Below are positions 17,549 through 25,563 of a stretch of 64,000 nucleotides of DNA, piece by piece (position 1 is the first letter of the stretch; the number at the start of each line of letters is the position of its first letter). A model generated the notes under the pieces. The model saw only the letters and a list, made by a program, of their open reading frames with translations, had not been told where the DNA came from and did no database searches. The stretch lies in the NCBI RefSeq assembly GCF_900104585.1, contig NZ_FNVX01000005.1, positions 1,116,001-1,180,000 of the forward strand. Reading direction: 5' to 3'. A program made the translations under genes and the position numbers. This stretch comes from Bacteroides ihuae (GTDB lineage: Bacteria > Bacteroidota > Bacteroidia > Bacteroidales > Bacteroidaceae).

Positions 17549-18256
17549 ATGGAAGCAGATGTTATTAATCGAAGAGCTACATTATTTGTCAGTGTACCAA
17601 TAGTTATTAATGGAGAGACGTTACCTAAATTTGTGGAAGCATTTAACGGATTGAATCTACTACCTTCAGTAAACAAAGGGTTGGGACTTAAATTTACCCC
17701 CCAAGGTGTTGTGCAAGAAAATGTGATATCTTTGGATATGAAGTATCTTGATGAGACATTGAAAGTTTCAATAGGCCCAGATAGATTCGATATTGTTGGT
17801 ACTAAGAGAAATGAATCGATGGATGAATTCTTGAAGAAAGTTAGAGATATCATAGCTGCTATATCAAAAACATATCCCGAATTTACTAGATTAGCACTAT
17901 GCTCTACTCTTTTTTTCGACATGAATATTTCATTATTGAATAAAGTGTATCAAAAAATTGCTAGCGTACAGGACGAATATCCCATAGAATGGCAAATAAG
18001 AAAAATACTACGTGATAAAATCGAGAAGACTGGAGAAGTCTTGACAATAAACAAGGCTTATACATTATCAAGGAATATCACACAAATAGGGCCTGAAGAT
18101 CCAACCGATCGAATTTTGCTTGATATAGACATTAATACAGTTGTTGGAAATGATCTAAAAATTCTTAATCATCAACAATCAGAATTCTGGGATACAGCAA
18201 CCTCAGCAATTGAGGATGCTGTAAAATATTATAAAGATTTAATTTTACATGATTAA
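17549..18256 (+). CDS. Hypothetical protein, first gene of a three-gene operon
   Basis: Soluble protein of 235 residues, start chosen at ATG 17549 because the -7 box overlaps the upstream TTG. Sequence features are a beta-rich first half (TLFVSVPIVINGETLPKFVEAF, VISLDMKYLDETLKVSIGPDRFDIVG) and a C-terminal LLDIDINT ... FWDTATSAIEDAVKYYKDL. The layout vaguely recalls the sporadically distributed TIGR04255 family, but I cannot confirm it. Its stop overlaps the next start by 8 bases, which indicates coupled translation and a shared function. Confidence 0.6.
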   Translation: MEADVINRRATLFVSVPIVINGETLPKFVEAFNGLNLLPSVNKGLGLKFTPQGVVQENVISLDMKYLDETLKVSIGPDRFDIVGTKRNESMDEFLKKVRDIIAAISKTYPEFTRLALCSTLFFDMNISLLNKVYQKIASVQDEYPIEWQIRKILRDKIEKTGEVLTINKAYTLSRNITQIGPEDPTDRILLDIDINTVVGNDLKILNHQQSEFWDTATSAIEDAVKYYKDLILHD

Positions 18257-18992
18257 TTTTTCAGATATAAATATCATTAGTCAGAAGACAGATATTATTG
18301 GGCAAACATCTGACTTTGACGACTTATTGAATAAAATTTCAAAAGAAAATTTGTCAATAGATGTATTACGTGAATACCCACCAAAATCAAAGGCTCAAAC
18401 ATTTTGGTGGATAGATGGCGCTGATAAGTGGATGGATGGCGCTGATAATAAGTATTATAATCAAATCAAACAATTGTCGCTTCCAATGGAAACGATGTCT
18501 GAAACAACATCGTTTCCCAAAATATTTCCATTGAACAATGAAGATTTCAAAGCAAAACACAGGGAATCTTTCTTATGCTTAATTAAATCTATACGATTTA
18601 TAAGTGGAGAAGATAATCAGGCAACTGAACTGCTATCAAAACTGCTTACTGAAAATAAAGATGCCACACTTTCTCTACTGGGAGAATATTTTATAAAAAC
18701 AATGTCTGACGAGAAGGAGGATGAGTCTTTATTAGTAAAGATTCTATCTATGTTAAGCGACTATGACTATGAAGAATTGTTTCCTGTATCACAAACTATA
18801 GTCTTGTGTGCCTTTAAGGTAAAATCGATCAAGGTTAAATCAGCTTCTTTTAACTTATTTGGACATTGGGGAAACAATGAAGCCCTCAATTTACTTCGTA
18901 AATATGATGAGCCAGAAGAACCGTGGCTTAAAATGAAATACAACGTTTTATTACATTCATTGGAAGAAAGATGCTCTACGCACGTAAAATAA
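18249..18992 (+). CDS. Hypothetical protein, second gene of the operon
   Basis: Protein of 247 residues. The C-terminal half is helical with a repeat-like end (KSASFNLFGHWGNNEALNLLRKYDEPEEPWLK) that resembles a HEAT-type repeat. A short internal duplication, WIDGADK then WMDGADN (bases 18411-18447), is present. No catalytic motif is visible. It overlaps its neighbours on both sides (8 and 22 bases). A scaffold or sensor role would suit a HEAT-like protein, but that is inference. Confidence 0.6.
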   Translation: MINFSDINIISQKTDIIGQTSDFDDLLNKISKENLSIDVLREYPPKSKAQTFWWIDGADKWMDGADNKYYNQIKQLSLPMETMSETTSFPKIFPLNNEDFKAKHRESFLCLIKSIRFISGEDNQATELLSKLLTENKDATLSLLGEYFIKTMSDEKEDESLLVKILSMLSDYDYEELFPVSQTIVLCAFKVKSIKVKSASFNLFGHWGNNEALNLLRKYDEPEEPWLKMKYNVLLHSLEERCSTHVK

Positions 18993-19492
18993 ACGATAAC
19001 GCTTGGTTTGTTGGCCCTTCTCTTGATTCTGATGCAGTGTCAGAACTAGGAACTTCTGAACATACATTGTCGGTATGGAAAGTACCTGATGACAAACATA
19101 ATCTAGATGACATAGCATTAGCATTGGCTTTGTCACGCGATAAGGTAGATGAGATGTTTATTGTATTTTTAGATATTGAAAAGCTTAAAAGTGAATATAG
19201 GTGGGATTTGCAATTAATTCCGCAAGAAGGGGACACCCATTATGAGGCTATGCGTAATCAGCATACCAATTTCAAGATTGAAGATTTTTGGGGGCAAGGT
19301 TTTTTGGCAGAACATATTAAGAAACTCCTAACTGATACTAACAATTATGTTTACTACGATGTCCCTACTTTAGAAAAATTGCTTTATGAAACCGTAAAAA
19401 AAAGAGTAATACCTAGATCCGAAATAAAGAAAATTGGAAAATGGAATTCATCTCTAAAAAAAATGGAAGATCAAATGGGAAAGCTTACTTAA
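18971..19492 (+). CDS. Hypothetical protein, third gene of the operon
   Basis: Soluble protein of 173 residues beginning MLYARKINDNAWFVGPSLDSDAV. It has a conserved-looking acidic core (DDIALALALSRDKVDEMFIVFLDIEKL) and a basic C-terminus. I do not recognise a family. It starts 22 bases inside the previous gene, so the three genes form one translationally coupled unit. A terminator-like repeat follows about 90 bases downstream. Confidence 0.6.
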   Translation: MLYARKINDNAWFVGPSLDSDAVSELGTSEHTLSVWKVPDDKHNLDDIALALALSRDKVDEMFIVFLDIEKLKSEYRWDLQLIPQEGDTHYEAMRNQHTNFKIEDFWGQGFLAEHIKKLLTDTNNYVYYDVPTLEKLLYETVKKRVIPRSEIKKIGKWNSSLKKMEDQMGKLT

Positions 19493-19579
19493 ATCAACGA
19501 ATGCTTCTGTTGTAAAATAGTAAGATAAATACAATCAGAAAAGCTAGGAACATGTTACAAAGATAATACGATAAAAGCA

Positions 19580-19675
19580 AGGAGGCTGTGTCAAAAAACG
19601 ATAAAATACTCTTGCTACAGTATACTACAACGAAAGTATTTCTATAAAATTAGAGTTTTTGGCACATCCTCTTAG
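19580..19675 (+). terminator. Long imperfect inverted repeat after the cargo operon
   Basis: GAGGCTGTGTCAAAAAAC and GTTTTTGGCACATCCTC are inverted with three differences and enclose about 60 bases. It marks the end of the rightward unit. The rest of 19676-19854 shows no gene. Confidence 0.5.
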
Positions 19676-19854
19676 TAAACTCAAGTATTAAACGCTAACA
19701 ACTAGTGATCAAATTGGGATAGAGGTCCAAAATAACAGGATTTTGACATTCGCAAAAGATTGGTGCTCCAGCAATTTCGATCCCAAAGTAATGATATTAA
19801 ACTAAAAGCAACAGTTAACACAGTTCATTTACTCTATTCTCGGAAAAAACCTTC

Positions 19855-20391
19855 TCACTTTTTAACCAATCTCCACAGTGCTCCCGGCCAACTCGTTTTC
19901 TCATTCAACAAAAAAAACAAAGCAATAATACCTACAAGCCAAGCGATAACACCCGTCCAAATCAGTGTAGTTTGCCACCAACTCAATTTCTTCTCCACAG
20001 GCACAGTAACAACAGACTGCGAAACACTCTTCTTACCAACATTGATAGTAGTCTGAGGCAAATATACAGTATCAGCTTCAGCCTTAGCAGTAGTCAGCAA
20101 ATTGCCCAGACTGTCTAACGAAAATTTCAGTTTCATACGTTTAGAATGTTCTTCATCAAACCATTTGAGCACGACTTTACCGTTCTTATCACACTCAAGC
20201 AAAGCCCTGATTTTTACAGAATCTTCCGGCAAAGCATAAGGAACCAACTTCTCAACCACAATCGAATCGTACTTTGTCTCTGTACTAGTAGATGTTTGTT
20301 TTGCTGTTCTGCAGGAATACAGAAGAGCAAGCGTTAGTATGATGCCAAGCACCATACTAACGTACTGTCTTTTCTTTATCGAGTTTCTCAT
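19855..20391 (-). CDS. Lysis-associated lipoprotein, spanin-like
   Basis: Protein of 178 residues with an N-terminal hydrophobic segment ending in LLYSC, a likely lipobox, a polar middle part, and a C-terminal membrane helix (WWQTTLIWTGVIAWLVGIIALFFLL) with a basic tail. Being the last late gene, overlapping the DUF5675 gene by 4 bases and close to a holin, it fits a protein that bridges the envelope at lysis (a spanin-type role). That function is inferred from position and topology. Confidence 0.6.
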   Translation of the reverse strand: MRNSIKKRQYVSMVLGIILTLALLYSCRTAKQTSTSTETKYDSIVVEKLVPYALPEDSVKIRALLECDKNGKVVLKWFDEEHSKRMKLKFSLDSLGNLLTTAKAEADTVYLPQTTINVGKKSVSQSVVTVPVEKKLSWWQTTLIWTGVIAWLVGIIALFFLLNEKTSWPGALWRLVKK

Positions 20392-20807
20392 ACGATCTCA
20401 ATTGAAATGTTATCATCATGCTTGAGCAGCTCAACAAGCCTTTCTTCGTAATAGGTAGAATTCAGTACCATACCAACTTTCTTGTTTTGACCAACAAGAA
20501 TACAGCCGGCAGTGTCTTTAGCTGTGTTACCACGATGGATCAGTACACCTTCAAATCCCGGCACATTTTGCAAGCGAGGCAACAACCGCTTAAACTTGGG
20601 AGAAACGTTCACAATTACTTTATACTTGCCTTCCGGGATGGCTGTTTGCCCCGGTTGTTTCAGCTTCTTAATCTCATCTAGACTCATGCCTTCATCCAAT
20701 CGGTCGGTATCTTCCAGCGTATCACAAAAATATTCACCATCCATAAACAACTTTCCGATAGTGTAGCCGGGTTTCCGAGCTACACGTTTTAATAACAGCT
20801 TAATCAT
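20388..20807 (-). CDS. DUF5675-like protein, probable lysis enzyme
   Basis: Protein of 139 residues: LFMDGEYFCDTLEDTDR near the start, then TAIPEGKYKVIVNVSPKFKRLLPRL, VLIHRGNTAKDTAGCILVG and a short end. I recall this as DUF5675, common in Bacteroides phages at the endolysin position. The HRGN ... GCILVG part resembles the His/Cys active-site region of L,D-transpeptidase folds. It overlaps both neighbours by 4 bases. Peptidoglycan cleavage is plausible but not shown. Confidence 0.65.
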   Translation of the reverse strand: MIKLLLKRVARKPGYTIGKLFMDGEYFCDTLEDTDRLDEGMSLDEIKKLKQPGQTAIPEGKYKVIVNVSPKFKRLLPRLQNVPGFEGVLIHRGNTAKDTAGCILVGQNKKVGMVLNSTYYEERLVELLKHDDNISIEIV

Positions 20808-21277
20808 TTCGTTTCCTCCTTTCCTACTCCTTCTTCAATAGCATCACCGATATCTTTCCGCTTAGACTTCACCAAGGCAATGATTACTTTCCAAAGACTA
20901 AAGGAATACTTCACACCCTTATACTCGCAGATGTTTTGAAGAATACTGTCCACTTCAAACAAACATGCAACGCCCATACAAACAGCAGCTACAAGCGTAG
21001 GGTTAATCCCCAGAGGTTCACCGATAGCTTTTCCGATCAACCCGCCTAACACAAGGTAACAGATATAGTCGATCAGCTTGTTTGCTGTTCTGCGTCCGGC
21101 TTTACTGTTACGAATCTTTTCTCCCCTTGCTTGTGCCGCTTTAACTCCGAATCTAAAATCTACGGCCACCAAGATAACCGCTAACATGATCATCCATCTC
21201 AAATCCCAAAACAGGCTTAACATCTCACCCCCGAAGATGATAACCGATGTGCCTTTAATTACATTACTCTCTTCCAT
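20804..21277 (-). CDS. Phage holin family protein
   Basis: Protein of 157 residues with two or three membrane segments (about 26-42, 66-84, 95-112) and a charged C-terminus (KSKRKDIGDAIEEG). The pattern, with VDFRFGVKAAQARGEKIRNSKAGRRTANK between helices, fits the holin family of Bacteroides phages (toxin-secretion/phage-lysis holin type). It should open the inner membrane at the end of infection. The downstream gene overlaps by 4 bases. Confidence 0.75.
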   Translation of the reverse strand: MEESNVIKGTSVIIFGGEMLSLFWDLRWMIMLAVILVAVDFRFGVKAAQARGEKIRNSKAGRRTANKLIDYICYLVLGGLIGKAIGEPLGINPTLVAAVCMGVACLFEVDSILQNICEYKGVKYSFSLWKVIIALVKSKRKDIGDAIEEGVGKEETK

Positions 21278-21323
21278 TACTTTTAAATTTTAGGTACCCC
21301 AGAAAGGCCACCTTACATACATT

Positions 21324-21647
21324 TTATTCTTTAGTATCAGTCACTAGACTTGCTTTAACCTCTACAAGTATCTGTTCAAACACAGTTACATGCGGGGTAA
21401 TATCCGTATCCTGTGGGAAAGAGAACTGCTTGTTACCATTCTCCTGAAACATGAGACCTGCATACTCTTCTCTCTCCACTGTCTGTTTGTCTGTAGAGGT
21501 CGTTACTTCTTCGCTGACTTTCTTGTACACGTTGCAATGCAAATTCACTAGCTTATTACCATTGAGGTTATAATCAACATTGTACTTGTAATCTCCGCTT
21601 TCGGCTGAACCCACCACGGTCGTTGTTCTTGATTCTTCTGTAAACAT
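21324..21647 (-). CDS. Hypothetical phage protein
   Basis: Protein of 107 residues, polar and beta-rich (YKYNVDYNLNGNKLVNLHCNVYKK), without signal or membrane segment. It lies between the tail-fibre genes and the lysis cassette, 5 bases from the next gene upstream. Position suggests a small virion or fibre-associated protein. I recognise no family. Confidence 0.6.
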   Translation of the reverse strand: MFTEESRTTTVVGSAESGDYKYNVDYNLNGNKLVNLHCNVYKKVSEEVTTSTDKQTVEREEYAGLMFQENGNKQFSFPQDTDITPHVTVFEQILVEVKASLVTDTKE

Positions 21648-21652
21648 GATTT

Positions 21653-21928
21653 TTATTTTTTAGGATTAATAATTTCATCTAGTATCGGGCATACAGCTTC
21701 CTGAACGAAAGCAAGAAAGCCCTCACGGATGTATCTGTTAAGGATAGCCGCTTGTCCCGCATCGACTTCTATCTCACCATCTTTATAGATGCTTCGGGCC
21801 AGCTCCAACTCACCCAAATCGGCGGTCTTTTGATAGATCGCATTGCCTAGTTCCTTACTCAAATCAAGGGTACTCTCCTTTCCCTCGATATTCTTTACTT
21901 CAATCTTTCTAAAATCAATCTTTGTCAT
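21653..21928 (-). CDS. Hypothetical phage protein
   Basis: Protein of 91 residues, start MTKIDFRKIEVKNIEGKE. It is helical and acidic in the second half (LGNAIYQKTADLGELELARSIYKDGEIEVDAGQAAILN). It resembles short proteins found after tail-fibre genes in Bacteroides phages, possibly a fibre assembly factor. That role is a guess from position. Confidence 0.6.
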   Translation of the reverse strand: MTKIDFRKIEVKNIEGKESTLDLSKELGNAIYQKTADLGELELARSIYKDGEIEVDAGQAAILNRYIREGFLAFVQEAVCPILDEIINPKK

Positions 21929-21942
21929 TTTTATTTAATTTA

Positions 21943-24513
21943 TCAACCATTAACAGTATTGTATGTCCAATAAGTGCCATTATACATGAATATTGCAAGA
22001 CAGCCCCTATTTAGTTGTACGCTTGTAGACCTTTCACGATACCAGTCTCCATCATTGATTATATAACTGCCATTTACCCATATTCTGCCGCCTCCGTTCT
22101 TTCTTATAAAATACATTTTGCCGTTGCCGGGGTTAGATGGGAGAGTTAGAGTTATTTCACTATCTGCTTCTGATATGATGATGCCATCTGACACAGACAA
22201 TGTTTGAGAAGTCCTAACCGTAAGTGTTCTTAGTCTAAATCCTGATATATAACCAGCTAAAATATTTATTGCGGTATCATCACTGTTCCCACTTACTTCA
22301 ATCTGCAAACCGGGGTTTGTGACATATGCTGTACCCGTTGTTATGCATTTAATTGCAATTTTGCCTGCGGAAAGCTCTGTTCTATTATTAAATGAATAGT
22401 GGTAATCTGTTGAATAAGCAAAGGCGTTAAGAATAAAACTATTTTTATTCAGGTAGAGGTAAGGTAAGTCCGCAGGGTTTAAACCCTGTGGACTAGTACA
22501 TAACCCTCCACCGTATATATACAAATCACCTATTCTTGCACCATCATTTACAGTAAGTTTACTAGTAGAAATATCCGTAGCTTGTATCTTCCGAGCTAAA
22601 AGCTCCGTGGTTATGATAGCGTCCGCATTAATCAAAGATGTTTTGATATAACCGCCTTCAACTATTGTACTGTCAAGCTTGGCAAGGGAAACGGCACTCA
22701 AATAAGCCAAACCTCCCAACGAATTCTTAAGCGTATCACTGTACGATTTTGCATTTGTCAGAGCCGTATTAGCCTTTGTTGTTGCATCCGAAGCGGCTGT
22801 ACTGATTGCAGAAGATTTAGCACTGTCTACGTATCCCGTAGTCGCCTTGCCGTTAATTGTACTCTGTGTACTGCTATCTAAGGAGCTGAACGTCACTTTC
22901 CCGGCAAGGCTAAGTGTTTGGCCAAAAACAGATATTCCGCCCGATGTAATGCTAATACCCGCTTTTATTTCGGTTGTTGTTGGGCGCAATGCGATGGCCG
23001 CATCAACATCTTCCGGGGCGGGCGTCCAGTCGGTAGCTTTATTTCCGGACTCCAATTTAATCCAGTCAAATGACCAAGAATCACCAGCGCTTTGATTACT
23101 AATTAGGTATATCCCTATTGTTCTAGTTGAAGTGCCAGTGGGCACAGTTATTGTTTTTGAATACCCATCGACAATTTTCGGGAGTGCATAACCGCCATAC
23201 GAGCCTGAATTAAACCATATCCCGAATAGTTTGCTACCTGGTATATTACCTTTAATTGTAACGGTTAATGTCTCGCCAATTATAAAATCCCTAGAGCAAG
23301 TCCAATAACCGATATTATATGAACTGGCGGATCTTGATATTTTACTATTTAGCAATAAATTCCTCCCTCCAACCTGCACATCGTTAACAGCCGTTGTAAT
23401 CTGACTTTTAACCGTCAGGTTGATTGCATCAGGGGTTATCTTCGTTTCGGCAGATATTAATCTGGTATTAATGCCCGTAACTGTTGTTGAATCGGCTTTT
23501 AATGCAATCTGATTATTCAGTTGGTTGATACTCGTTGAATGGGAAGTAACCGTATTACCGATTGTGGTTGTTCGAGATACGAGTGTACTTATACTTGTCT
23601 CGGCGATTGTTAGACGGGATACGGCACTGGTGACTTGCGTTTGTACTTTGGAAATGCTCGCATCCACATCTTCAGGGGCGGGCGTCCAATCGGTAGCTTT
23701 GTTGCCTAATTCGACTTTAACGTTGCGAATATGAGGTTTAACTCCTGTTCCATAAATGCCATACCACGACAATATACATCGATCTCCATTAGGGTCATTT
23801 TGATGGTAACTAAATAACCCTACAGAATAAAATCTTTTCCATTCCGTGGTGACAGAGAAAGTATTATTTATATTTATTCCGTATCCCCCTAAGCTATAGA
23901 AGTTAATAGTGCCCGATATATCAGCGCAAACATCAAAAGAGAAGGTAAATTGCTTATTCAGATTAGCAATTGCTATATCGGTGATTTCTATTGAAACATA
24001 TTCTCTGGAGCCAGATCGTTCTATAGCGCTATTTAGCAATAAATTTCTCCCACCGATAGTCAGCTCATCCATCTTACCATTCACATATACCTTCGTAGTG
24101 GCTGTTACTTCCGCTACGATGAGTTCTGATTCAACGGCCAGTTGTGATTGTACCTCCTTTTTTATCGTTACGGGATCAACCATAACGGTAGTGAAAGTAA
24201 ACCGCTTTGTTGCGCTGAAGTTCTTATAAGTAACAGGGATGTCCACATAGCCCGAGCTTGCCAGAACGGATGTTATGGTGATATCCATGCCACTCTTGGT
24301 GGCCGCACACCCTGACACAACCAGCGTGCCAATGGCAGGGGTGACGCCATTTCCACCCACCGTAAGAGAAACTTTTGTCTTAGCGGTGGATAGATCAGAC
24401 ACCACGCCTGAACTGTTCTTGGTTAAGACGATGGATTCGGGAGACAAAGAAACGGAATAACCGTCCTTTGCCGCCCGCTTAACAGTATAGGTGGTTTGAG
24501 CCAGTAGTGCCAT
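21943..24513 (-). CDS. Tail fibre / receptor-binding protein
   Basis: Protein of 856 residues. Two copies of a module start with GGRNLLLNS and end with KATDWTPAPEDVDA (about 153-286 and 382-503), a signature of carbohydrate-binding-like domains in phage tail proteins. Between and after them are coiled-coil and beta-helix-like stretches (TSAVSRLTIAETSISTLVSR; ALTNAKSYSDTLKNSLGG) and a globular end. It should contact the host surface. Its first residues (LLAQTTYTVKR) match the start of the preceding gene, probably a shared docking segment. Confidence 0.75.
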   Translation of the reverse strand: MALLAQTTYTVKRAAKDGYSVSLSPESIVLTKNSSGVVSDLSTAKTKVSLTVGGNGVTPAIGTLVVSGCAATKSGMDITITSVLASSGYVDIPVTYKNFSATKRFTFTTVMVDPVTIKKEVQSQLAVESELIVAEVTATTKVYVNGKMDELTIGGRNLLLNSAIERSGSREYVSIEITDIAIANLNKQFTFSFDVCADISGTINFYSLGGYGININNTFSVTTEWKRFYSVGLFSYHQNDPNGDRCILSWYGIYGTGVKPHIRNVKVELGNKATDWTPAPEDVDASISKVQTQVTSAVSRLTIAETSISTLVSRTTTIGNTVTSHSTSINQLNNQIALKADSTTVTGINTRLISAETKITPDAINLTVKSQITTAVNDVQVGGRNLLLNSKISRSASSYNIGYWTCSRDFIIGETLTVTIKGNIPGSKLFGIWFNSGSYGGYALPKIVDGYSKTITVPTGTSTRTIGIYLISNQSAGDSWSFDWIKLESGNKATDWTPAPEDVDAAIALRPTTTEIKAGISITSGGISVFGQTLSLAGKVTFSSLDSSTQSTINGKATTGYVDSAKSSAISTAASDATTKANTALTNAKSYSDTLKNSLGGLAYLSAVSLAKLDSTIVEGGYIKTSLINADAIITTELLARKIQATDISTSKLTVNDGARIGDLYIYGGGLCTSPQGLNPADLPYLYLNKNSFILNAFAYSTDYHYSFNNRTELSAGKIAIKCITTGTAYVTNPGLQIEVSGNSDDTAINILAGYISGFRLRTLTVRTSQTLSVSDGIIISEADSEITLTLPSNPGNGKMYFIRKNGGGRIWVNGSYIINDGDWYRERSTSVQLNRGCLAIFMYNGTYWTYNTVNG

Positions 24514-25559
24514 TATCCCTCCAGTTGTACTCCGAAAGCTGTTTGAACTCCTGTCAATAGATCACTCTCTGCAATATCAAGGGAACGTCCCGTCTTGTAT
24601 CCGGCTGTACCCCAAGTGTCATCAAGCGCTCCGGCAGCGTTGAATCTGAAATGCTTGATTGTTTTGCCCACGAAGAAAGAATCCGCCATCCGTGTCGCTC
24701 CCTGCCGAACCTGAACTTTAACTGTGGCAATACCACCTGAGACCACCCCGTCACCGTTGGGGAAATCAACGTCAATCTCATACGGATCGGACATATCCAC
24801 GAAAGATACAAAGTCCTCAACACTCTTATTATAAGTGGAGCTACCCGAATCAGTGTCTTTGATGGAACATTTGAATGTGGCATAATTGATAACCGCACTG
24901 GAAGGAATGACGATTTCATTGGTGGTGTATCCCGTGATTCCATAAGTGGCCGCATTAGTAGAAGTCAGCACAACCCATGTTCCGCTCTGATTAATAGACC
25001 AGGTATAGGTCACACTTGTGTTATCAATAGATGAGCCTCTCCACAAGTCACAGTGGGCCCTCAGCGTGGAAACTAATCCGTTCTTAAAGATTGTTCCCAG
25101 CGGTGCGGAAACCACCGCAATAATACTCGCACCGTTATTTGTCACTTTGGTGAATGTCATGGCCGCCTTAACGGGCATCTCGGCCAATGTGTTCGGCTGA
25201 ACATAGATGCCCTCGCATTCGATTTTCATCTGAGAGATGCTTGTCATATTGTTCTTTATGGTCAGCGCATAGGGAGAGGAGGCGGAAGCGGTGGCACCAA
25301 AAGAGGTCAATGTTGCACTGTCGTTTATCTTCCACGTGGGAGCCTTTTTAAGTTTCGCAATCTGATCGCCCGCCTCTCCGGCTATCAGGATACTTGGGGT
25401 GATAACCAAAAACGGAGTGGCCGAATAGTTCGGTACATACGTTGAAGGATCGGGAGTGAATAACTGCGTCATCGCCTGATTGGATTGTAAGACGAAATTC
25501 AATGTCTTTCCGTCAATCAATCGACGTACTGAATACGTCTGTTGTGCTAAAATTGGCAT
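24513..25559 (-). CDS. Phage tail-tip associated protein
   Basis: Protein of 348 residues beginning MPILAQQTYSVRRLIDG, similar to the start of the next fibre protein, followed by beta-rich Ig-like stretches (VKAAMTFTKVTNNGASIIAVVSAPLGTIF; TVTWSINQSGT type). It overlaps the fibre gene by one base and starts 5 bases after the tail tip gene. Probably a fibre-attachment or second fibre protein. No enzymatic motif is seen. Confidence 0.6.
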   Translation of the reverse strand: MPILAQQTYSVRRLIDGKTLNFVLQSNQAMTQLFTPDPSTYVPNYSATPFLVITPSILIAGEAGDQIAKLKKAPTWKINDSATLTSFGATASASSPYALTIKNNMTSISQMKIECEGIYVQPNTLAEMPVKAAMTFTKVTNNGASIIAVVSAPLGTIFKNGLVSTLRAHCDLWRGSSIDNTSVTYTWSINQSGTWVVLTSTNAATYGITGYTTNEIVIPSSAVINYATFKCSIKDTDSGSSTYNKSVEDFVSFVDMSDPYEIDVDFPNGDGVVSGGIATVKVQVRQGATRMADSFFVGKTIKHFRFNAAGALDDTWGTAGYKTGRSLDIAESDLLTGVQTAFGVQLEG

Positions 25560-25563
25560 AATT

